32,254 bases of DNA from contig JASJBO010000005.1 in NCBI GenBank assembly GCA_030066475.1, positions 1 through 32,254 on the forward strand, read 5' to 3'. The notes under the pieces are model-generated. The model saw only the letters and a program-made list of their open reading frames with translations, was not told the DNA's origin and did no database searches. This document shows, piece by piece, positions 24,224-32,254 of the stretch. Made by a program: the position numbers and the translations under genes. Source of the DNA: Myxococcota bacterium (GTDB taxonomy: Bacteria > Myxococcota_A > UBA9160 > PR03). The first letter of the stretch is position 1; every line of letters starts with the position of its first letter.

Positions 24224-24447
24224 GCCTCGAGTGAGCGGCGCACCTGCGCCGCCCGCTCTCCCTGCCAGCCGCGCGTGGCGACCAGCAGCAGGTAGGCCTG
24301 CTGCGGCAGGACGCCGGCGCCCTCGCGCTCGACGACCGCGAGGCCGTGCTCCGCCGCGGTGCGCACGGCCCCGCTCGGGCACTGGTTCATGACGGCGTGG
24401 AAGCACTCGATCACGCCGAGCGGGCGCGGCTCGCGTTCCTCCGCCAC
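24193..24447 (-). CDS. Small protein of unknown function
   Basis: The 84-residue product (GVIECFHAVMNQCPSGAVRTAAEHGLAVV then LPQQAYLLLVATRGWQGERAAQVRRSLEAYLAEA) has a balanced composition unlike the Arg/Pro-rich shadow frames around it. It begins with GTG three bases after the HAD gene stop on the same strand, as expected for a third gene of that operon. It has two cysteines and no signal peptide. I do not recognise a family. Overlap with the end of the alkyltransferase gene is a mild argument against it. Confidence 0.5.
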   Translation of the reverse strand: MAEEREPRPLGVIECFHAVMNQCPSGAVRTAAEHGLAVVEREGAGVLPQQAYLLLVATRGWQGERAAQVRRSLEAYLAEAGSGG

Positions 24448-24450
24448 CGC

Positions 24451-25086
24451 TCAGGCCGCGTCGAGGGCGAAGCCGAGCACCTCGGCCAGCTCGCGCAGCG
24501 CGGTGCTCGGCTCGTCCACCTTGATCGTCGCCATGCCCATCGCGCGCGCCGGCTTGAGGTTGCGGCCGATGTCGTCGAGGAACACCGCGTCGCGCGCCGC
24601 GACCTCGAGCTGCTCGCAGGCCAGCTCGTAGATGCGGGGGTCGGGCTTGCGCAGGCCCACCACGCTCGACTCCACCACCACGTCGAAGTGCGGGGCGAGG
24701 GCGCTCCCGGCGCCGCTCGAGTCCTCGGTGGTCCAGTTGTTGGTGAGCGCGCCCGTGCGCAGGCCGCGCGTGCGGATCGCGCGAATCGCGTCGAGCATCG
24801 CGGGTCGCGGCTGTGCGACCTCCGCCATGCGCGCCATCATCTCGCGTCCCGAGAGCGGGTGGCCCGCGTCGAGGCACTCGCGGTCGAAGAGCGGGTAGAA
24901 GGACTCGAGATCGAGCTCGCCCCGCTCGAGGCGCGACCAGGAGCCCTCCCGCCCCGTCTCGACCACCAGGCGGTTGACGAAGCCCTCGGGCACGCCCTCG
25001 TCGCGCTCGTAGGCCGCGATCGCGTGCAGCGGTGAGCCCATCACCACGCCGCCCAGGTCGAAGATCACCGCGCGGTAGCGGCTCAT
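24451..25086 (-). CDS. HAD-superfamily hydrolase
   Basis: This 211-residue phosphatase-like protein has motif I FDLGGVV with nucleophile D10, motif II LTNNW, motif III lysine in GLRKPDPRIYELA, and motif IV FLDDIGRNLKPA. The second Asp of the usual DxD is Gly, as in YihX-type members. SPLHAIAAYERDEGVPEGFVNRLV resembles the N-terminal HAD domain of soluble epoxide hydrolase and ACAD10. The substrate is unknown. The ATG overlaps the stop of a 23-codon ORF (ATGA). It lies below an SDR gene on the same strand. Confidence 0.9.
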   Translation of the reverse strand: MSRYRAVIFDLGGVVMGSPLHAIAAYERDEGVPEGFVNRLVVETGREGSWSRLERGELDLESFYPLFDRECLDAGHPLSGREMMARMAEVAQPRPAMLDAIRAIRTRGLRTGALTNNWTTEDSSGAGSALAPHFDVVVESSVVGLRKPDPRIYELACEQLEVAARDAVFLDDIGRNLKPARAMGMATIKVDEPSTALRELAEVLGFALDAA

Positions 25087-25154
25087 GCCGCCGCCGCGCC
25101 GGCGCCATCCAGGCGCAGGTGGAAGGTGTGGGTCGAGCGCACGGTGAGCGACAT
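25083..25154 (-). CDS. Possible 23-residue leader ORF coupled to the HAD gene
   Basis: An ATG at 25154 opens a 23-codon frame (MSLTVRSTHTFHLRLDGAG then alanines) whose TGA overlaps the HAD start as ATGA. The start lies 43 bases below the SDR stop. It could be a real translational leader or the stub of a truncated gene. Composition is not obviously random, but it is too short to judge. Confidence 0.25.
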   Translation of the reverse strand: MSLTVRSTHTFHLRLDGAGAAAA

Positions 25155-25197
25155 GGCCGCCCATCATACAACGCCGGCTCGGACCGGGGCAGGCGCC

Positions 25198-25926
25198 TCA
25201 GTCGCGCCGCACGTCCAGGACGGCGCCGTTGGGGAGATCCTCCCGCGCGACCAGTGCCCACAGCTCGCGCGCCACGTCGGCGGTCGGGCGCAGCACGCCG
25301 TCGTCGTGGAGGGCCTGGAACTGATCGACGCTGGGGAACTGCTCGGCCGGCGTCTCGCGGATCTCCTCCTGCATCGCCGTCGCCACCACGCCGGGCGCCA
25401 CGCACAGCACGCGCTGGCGGCCTCCGCGCCGCTCGCGCTCGGCGCCGACCGTGCGCGTCCAGTGGTCGACCGCCGCCTTGCCACCGCAGTAGCCCGACCA
25501 TCCTTCGTAGACCGAGGTCGATGCGCCCGAGCCGATGAACAGCAGGGTGGCGGGGACGTCGCACCCGCGCGCCGCGCGCAGGAAGGCGTCGCCCAGCACC
25601 TGCGGCGCGGCGGAGTTGAGCAGCACGTTGCGCCGGTAGCCGTCCGGGTCGATCTCGCCCGCGAAGCCGATCGGCGTGAGAATGCCGGCCGAGTGGACGA
25701 ACACGGCGCGCTCGCCCGCGAAGCCCGCGAGCTGCGTCTCGAAGCAGGCGGCCGCCGTGGACCAGGCCTCGGGCTGCGCCAGGTCGACCGCGACGTGCTC
25801 GCTGTCGGGTGCCGCGCGCCGGCTCAGGTTGAAGACGCGGGCCGGCCGGTGGGGCAGGGCCTCGATCATCGCGCGCCCGATGCCGCTCGACCCGCCCGAC
25901 ACGAAGATCAGGCTCTCGTCGCTCAC
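25198..25926 (-). CDS. Short-chain dehydrogenase/reductase
   Basis: This 242-residue classical SDR has the nucleotide motif SGGSSGIG (10-17), the NAG-like HSAGIL (79-83 region), a catalytic serine in FIGSGAS (S133), and YCGGK (Y146, K150). The closing CVAPGVVATAMQEEIRETP is the usual PG loop. It resembles the sepiapterin/benzil reductase branch. The substrate is unknown. GTG start with GGGAGG nearby. It lies 73 bases below metH on the same strand, with the hairpin repeat filling the gap, so it may be read from the metH transcript. Confidence 0.92.
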   Translation of the reverse strand: MSDESLIFVSGGSSGIGRAMIEALPHRPARVFNLSRRAAPDSEHVAVDLAQPEAWSTAAACFETQLAGFAGERAVFVHSAGILTPIGFAGEIDPDGYRRNVLLNSAAPQVLGDAFLRAARGCDVPATLLFIGSGASTSVYEGWSGYCGGKAAVDHWTRTVGAERERRGGRQRVLCVAPGVVATAMQEEIRETPAEQFPSVDQFQALHDDGVLRPTADVARELWALVAREDLPNGAVLDVRRD

Positions 25927-25940
25927 GTGTCCTCCCTCGA

Positions 25941-25999
25941 GTGCCGCCCCGCAAGGCGGCCGATCGGCCGCCGCGCAGCGAGCCGTAGGCGAGCGAAGT

Positions 26000-26000
<1 letters not shown>
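25941..26000 (-). repeat. Hairpin repeat, copy C (after metH)
   Basis: On the minus strand the element starts at the metH stop and reads GACTTCGCTCGCCTACGG, then CTCGCTGCGCG, then a perfect 18-base palindrome GGCGGCCGATCGGCCGCC (25955-25972), then TTGCGGGGCGGC. The first part matches the start of copy A at the right end of the window with about one gap and one mismatch over roughly 29 bases. The stem sequence differs but a stem is present at the same place, and TTGC-purine-GGG follows in both. Confidence 0.7.
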
Positions 26001-29668
<3,668 letters not shown>

Positions 29669-29696
29669 GGACAGGCTCCTGGCGGGGAAGATCATC

Positions 29697-29724
29697 ACTA
29701 TATCCGAATAGACGGATACAGCAA
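29697..29724 (-). promoter_or_regulatory. metH promoter with embedded operator-like inverted repeat
   Basis: On the minus strand there is a -35-like TTGCTG (29724-29719) and a -10-like TATAGT (29702-29697), 16 bases apart. The spacer is filled by an inverted repeat: TATCCG-N6-CGGATA at 29701-29718, extending to 9-base arms with one mismatch at 29698-29721. A repressor bound here would block RNA polymerase. Transcription would start near 29690, about 22 bases before the metH ATG. The ArsR-family SAH sensor SahR is a known metH repressor in Proteobacteria; whether this is its site is untested. Confidence 0.6.
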
Positions 29725-29776
29725 TCGGTGCGGCGCAGCCGAAGCGAGCGGACTCGATTCCCCGCGGGGCCCGCGG

Positions 29777-31003
29777 TCAGCTATAGCGTGCTTCCACGCC
29801 CCGCGACACGCCGGCCCCTTCCACGGCGGCGCGCAGGTCGGCCACGAACCCGTCCACCACCCGGTCGTGGATCGGGCTCACCATCAGGTGGAGCGCGTCG
29901 GGCTCGTTCTGGCGGTCGAGGTGCCAGCCGCGGTCGTCCATGCCGTCGCCCACGGCCATGACGTCGAGGCCGTCGGCGCCGAAGGCGAACACGCTCATCA
30001 CGGGCTCGCCGAGCACGTGAAGCGGGCCGATGGCGGCGATGCCCGCCTGCAGGCCGCGCGTGGCGGCGCGCACGCGGCGCGCCAGCGCCACGTAGCCCTC
30101 CTCGCCCAGGTAGTTCATCACGGCCCAGGCGGCGGCGATGGGTCCCGAGGGCCGCGCGCCGGCCATCGCGAACGAGCCGTACACGCCGCCGGGCCAGTCG
30201 CGCCAGATGAACAGCTGGTAGCGCCGCACGGTGTCGGCATCGCGGTGCAGGACCACCGACGCGCCCTTGGTCGCGTAGCCGTACTTGTGGACATCCGCCG
30301 ACATCGTCGTCACGCCGGGCACCCGGAAGTCGAAAAGCGGGACCGGCTCGCCGAGGCGCTCCCAGAACGGGAGCAGGAAGCCGCCGAGGCAGGCGTCGGT
30401 GTGGAACCACACGTCGCGCTCGGCGGCGATCGACGCCAGCTCCTCGATCGGATCGACGACGCCGAACGGGTAGCAGGGCGCGGAGCCCACCACGACCGCG
30501 GTGTCGTCGTTGATCAGCTCGCGCACCGCCGCGGGATCGGCGCGGTAGTCGTCGCGCAGTGGCGCCTGGCGGAGCGTCATGCCCAGGTAGTGCGCCGCCT
30601 TGGCGAAGGCGGGGTGGGCGGACACGGGCGCCAGCAGCTCGGGCGCTTCGATTCCCTTCTCGGCGCGCGCGCGGTCGCGGGCGCTCTTCATCGCCATCAG
30701 GATGCTCTCGGTGCCGCCCGAGGTCATCGCGCCGCCCGCGTCGGCGCCGCCGTTCAGCAGCGAGGCGGCCATCTCGACCACCTCGGTCTCCATCGTGCGC
30801 AGGCTCGGGAAGCGGAACGGGTTGAGGGCGTTCTCGTACAGGTAGAGCAGGTTCGCGTCGCGCAGCACCGCGTCGACGTCGTCGCCAGCCGGGTAGACCA
30901 GGCTGAAGGTGCGCCCCGCGTGCCAGTCGGCGTCGTCCCGCTTGCGCTCGCGCATGCGGGCGAGCAGGGCGTCCGGAGGCGTTCCGGTCTTGGGCAGCGG
31001 CAT
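29777..31003 (-). CDS. PLP-dependent lyase/decarboxylase, sphingosine-1-phosphate lyase-like
   Basis: This 408-residue protein belongs to the group II PLP decarboxylase fold and follows the sphingosine-1-phosphate lyase pattern closely: GAMTSGGTESILMAMKSARD (91-110), SAHPAFAKAAHYLGM with H130, HTDACLGGFLLPFWE with D203, FDFRVPGVTTMSADVHKYGYATKG with the Schiff-base K240, and DWPGGVYGSFAMAGARPSG. The eukaryotic membrane anchor is absent, as in bacterial homologues. Glutamate or aromatic amino acid decarboxylases fit less well. The likely reaction is cleavage of a phosphorylated long-chain base to aldehyde and phosphoethanolamine. AAGGAGG precedes the ATG. It lies 13 bases below a CPBP protease gene. 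Confidence 0.88.
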   Translation of the reverse strand: MPLPKTGTPPDALLARMRERKRDDADWHAGRTFSLVYPAGDDVDAVLRDANLLYLYENALNPFRFPSLRTMETEVVEMAASLLNGGADAGGAMTSGGTESILMAMKSARDRARAEKGIEAPELLAPVSAHPAFAKAAHYLGMTLRQAPLRDDYRADPAAVRELINDDTAVVVGSAPCYPFGVVDPIEELASIAAERDVWFHTDACLGGFLLPFWERLGEPVPLFDFRVPGVTTMSADVHKYGYATKGASVVLHRDADTVRRYQLFIWRDWPGGVYGSFAMAGARPSGPIAAAWAVMNYLGEEGYVALARRVRAATRGLQAGIAAIGPLHVLGEPVMSVFAFGADGLDVMAVGDGMDDRGWHLDRQNEPDALHLMVSPIHDRVVDGFVADLRAAVEGAGVSRGVEARYS

Positions 31004-31016
31004 GGAGCTCCCTCCT

Positions 31017-31715
31017 TCACCAGGCGGACCACTGTCCGCTGTAGAGCACCCAGAGCGCGAGCGTGACGTTCGTGGTGCCGTGCGCGACCACGCAGCTCAC
31101 CAGGTCCTTGCGCCAGATCCACAGGCCGGCCATCAGCAGGCCGTAGGCGATCGCCGCCGGCCACTCGCCCACCGCGTGGCCCGCAGCGAACGTGAGCGAG
31201 GAGAAGACCACGGCGAACGGGGTCCAGGCACCCGCCGCCACCTCGCCGACGTCGTGGTCGTGCAGCGTCGAGGCGAGCGGCTCGGCGTGTCCGGCGCGGC
31301 GGAGCTCGTCCCACTGGAGCGCACCGCGCAGCACCAGGCCCCGGAACAGCAGCTCCTCGAACACGGCCACGACCGAGCCCGACACCAGCAGCCGCATCCA
31401 GAAGTCCGCGGGCGCCCAGGGATCGCCGCCCGCCTCGTAGAACGGCGCCTTGATCACCACCCAGAGCGCCGTGCCGGCGACGCCGCCCGCGAGACCGGCC
31501 GCGATCGATCCGGCCAGGGAGCGCGGGCCGCGCAGCGGCACGTACCAGCGCCAGCCCCACGCCAGCGCCCCGGTGGCGAGCACCAGGGCGAGGCCGTAGG
31601 CGGCCGCCTTCGGCACCAGCGTCTCGGGCAGCATCAGGGCGAGGATGTACGCGAAATACGGCAGGACGTAGGTGAAGACGAGCTGGTAGTTGCTCGGGCG
31701 CCGTCGCTTCGCCAT
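31017..31715 (-). CDS. CPBP-family intramembrane metalloprotease
   Basis: This 232-residue membrane protein has about six hydrophobic helices. The CPBP (Rce1/CAAX-like) motifs are in order: EELLFRG with E120, E121 and R125; FAAGH with H180; and VAHGTTN with H212 and N216. The C-terminal VTLALWVLYSGQWSAW resembles, from memory, the CAAX-protease-like proteins that accompany exosortase/PEP-CTERM systems, which would fit the PEP-CTERM genes 9 kb away. The substrate is unknown. It is the first gene of a two-gene operon with the S1P-lyase-like gene. Ribosome site is weak. Confidence 0.88.
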   Translation of the reverse strand: MAKRRRPSNYQLVFTYVLPYFAYILALMLPETLVPKAAAYGLALVLATGALAWGWRWYVPLRGPRSLAGSIAAGLAGGVAGTALWVVIKAPFYEAGGDPWAPADFWMRLLVSGSVVAVFEELLFRGLVLRGALQWDELRRAGHAEPLASTLHDHDVGEVAAGAWTPFAVVFSSLTFAAGHAVGEWPAAIAYGLLMAGLWIWRKDLVSCVVAHGTTNVTLALWVLYSGQWSAW

Positions 31716-31753
31716 GGGCGCGTAGCATAGGGGAGTTCAGGGGCCGGGGAGAG

Positions 31754-31768
31754 CGTCCGATACGGACG
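31754..31768 (+). repeat. Short hairpin just before the HPt-like gene
   Basis: CGTCCG-ATA-CGGACG is a perfect inverted repeat with a 3-base loop that ends one base before the GTG at 31770. In RNA it would cover the ribosome-binding region; in DNA it could be an operator between the divergent protease and HPt-like genes, whose starts are only 54 bases apart. Confidence 0.4.
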
Positions 31769-31769
31769 T

Positions 31770-32096
31770 GTGGCCGAGCGATCCAGCGAACCGATCCACT
31801 CGACGCGCTCCGACGACGAGACCCTCGAGCGTCTCGACGGCTTCGTCGTCCGGCTCGGCGAGCACATCGACGGCATCCAGGAAGCCGACCGCACCGGTGA
31901 TCTCGAGGCCGCCGCCAAGCGCGCCGTCGACCTCGCCGAGGAGGCCGGCCCCCTCGGTCTCCCCGCCCTGGTGGCGGCGGCCCGCGCGGCGGCGGCGAGC
32001 TGTGGCACCGGCGACGCGGAGTGCGCCCACGGCGACATCGTGGAGCTGACCGACGTGGTGCAGCGCGTTCGCCTCGGGCACCGCGGCGGCCTGTAG
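31770..32096 (+). CDS. Small helical protein, HPt-like without the phospho-His
   Basis: This 108-residue protein is mostly helical. Residues 51-75 (RAVDLAEEAGPLGLPALVAAARAAA) line up with the core helix pair of histidine-phosphotransfer domains (AHxLKGxAGxLG), but V53 sits where the His should be and A56 where the Lys should be. It has two cysteines (C78, C85) and H87 near the end. It could be a pseudo-HPt that binds response regulators without phosphotransfer, or an unrelated helical bundle. It starts at GTG behind a hairpin, with no good ribosome site visible. The stop is four bases before the tandem repeat. Confidence 0.65.
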   Translation: MAERSSEPIHSTRSDDETLERLDGFVVRLGEHIDGIQEADRTGDLEAAAKRAVDLAEEAGPLGLPALVAAARAAAASCGTGDAECAHGDIVELTDVVQRVRLGHRGGL

Positions 32097-32100
32097 CCCG

Positions 32101-32182
32101 CTAGCTGATGGACTTCGCCTCGCCTGCGGCTCGCTGCGCGCGCCCTGCGGGCGCTTGCAGGGGGCTTCCGTCGCGCACGCTC
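32101..32182 (+). repeat. Hairpin repeat, tandem copy A
   Basis: The unit begins CTAGCTGATGGACTTCG, continues CTCGCCTGCGGCTCGCTGCG, forms a hairpin GCGCCC-TGC-GGGCGC, then TTGCAGGGGGCTTCC. The next unit starts 82 bases later with CTAGCTG. It begins four bases after a stop codon. No T-run follows the hairpin. Confidence 0.8.
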
Positions 32183-32254
32183 CTAGCTGTTGGACTTCGT
32201 TCGGCTTCGCCTCACTGCGCGCGCCCTCCGGGCGCTTGCAGGGGGCTTCTGCCG
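32183..32254 (+). repeat. Hairpin repeat, tandem copy B, cut by window edge
   Basis: This copy begins CTAGCTGTTGGACTTCG, diverges briefly (TTCGGCTTCGCCTCACTG), then has the hairpin GCGCCC-TCC-GGGCGC and TTGCAGGGGGCTTC. The loop differs from copy A while the stem is kept. The array may continue beyond the window. Confidence 0.8.

Noticed and set aside
29669..29698. Longer metH start at GTG 29698 or ATG 29695
   Set aside because: These codons overlap the predicted -10 element and have no ribosome site; ATG 29668 has AGGAG.

Overview
The window is a chromosomal segment of very high GC (roughly 70-75% by eye) from a Gram-negative bacterium. Bacterial type Bat genes with signal peptides, two PEP-CTERM sorting tails, a class I cobalamin methionine synthase, a group 3b NiFe hydrogenase, sigma-54 promoters and a sphingosine-1-phosphate-lyase-like enzyme together suggest a myxobacterial, Binatota-like or other former 'deltaproteobacterial' lineage. 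This placement is an inference, and no rRNA or tRNA is visible to test it. GTG starts and 4-base stop/start overlaps are common.

Layout. (1) 1-4379, minus strand: a group 3b NAD(P)-linked NiFe hydrogenase operon, beta-gamma-delta-alpha, then a maturation protease cut by the window edge. (2) 4539-6322, plus: a small coiled-coil protein, a hemerythrin-like protein, an Hsp20 and a CBS-pair protein. (3) 6314-8239, minus: hemN and a second hemerythrin-like protein. (4) 8543-9562, minus: an alpha/beta hydrolase. (5) 9697-20323, plus: moxR, DUF58, a BatD-like short protein, batA, a giant batB-batC fusion, batD, batE, then an EthD-domain gene. (6) about 20340-22490: a lower-GC patch with an exported protein gene whose 3' end is replaced, a histidine-kinase remnant, an intact PEP-CTERM gene and a decayed second one. 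(7) 22498-25926: asd (minus), an O6-alkylguanine-DNA alkyltransferase (plus), then small-ORF, HAD and SDR genes (minus). (8) 26000-29668, minus: metH behind an operator-like promoter. (9) 29777-31715, minus: an S1P-lyase-like decarboxylase and a CPBP protease. (10) 31770-32096, plus: a small HPt-like protein. (11) 32101-32254: two tandem copies of a hairpin repeat, a third copy of which lies after metH.

The most interesting unit is 318-8239. It has the gene content of the actinobacterial DosR dormancy regulon (3b hydrogenase, alpha-crystallin Hsp20, CBS pair) plus hemerythrins and oxygen-independent heme synthesis. Its promoters, however, look sigma-54 dependent: a consensus-perfect -24/-12 element sits before hsp20 and two back-to-back elements lie between the hydrogenase and hemerythrin operons. 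I read it as a hypoxia/redox-stress island under an NtrC-type activator that is not encoded here. The other features worth follow-up are the BatB-BatC fusion with a retained internal signal peptide, the hairpin repeat family with changing stems but constant flanks, and the palindrome embedded in the metH promoter.
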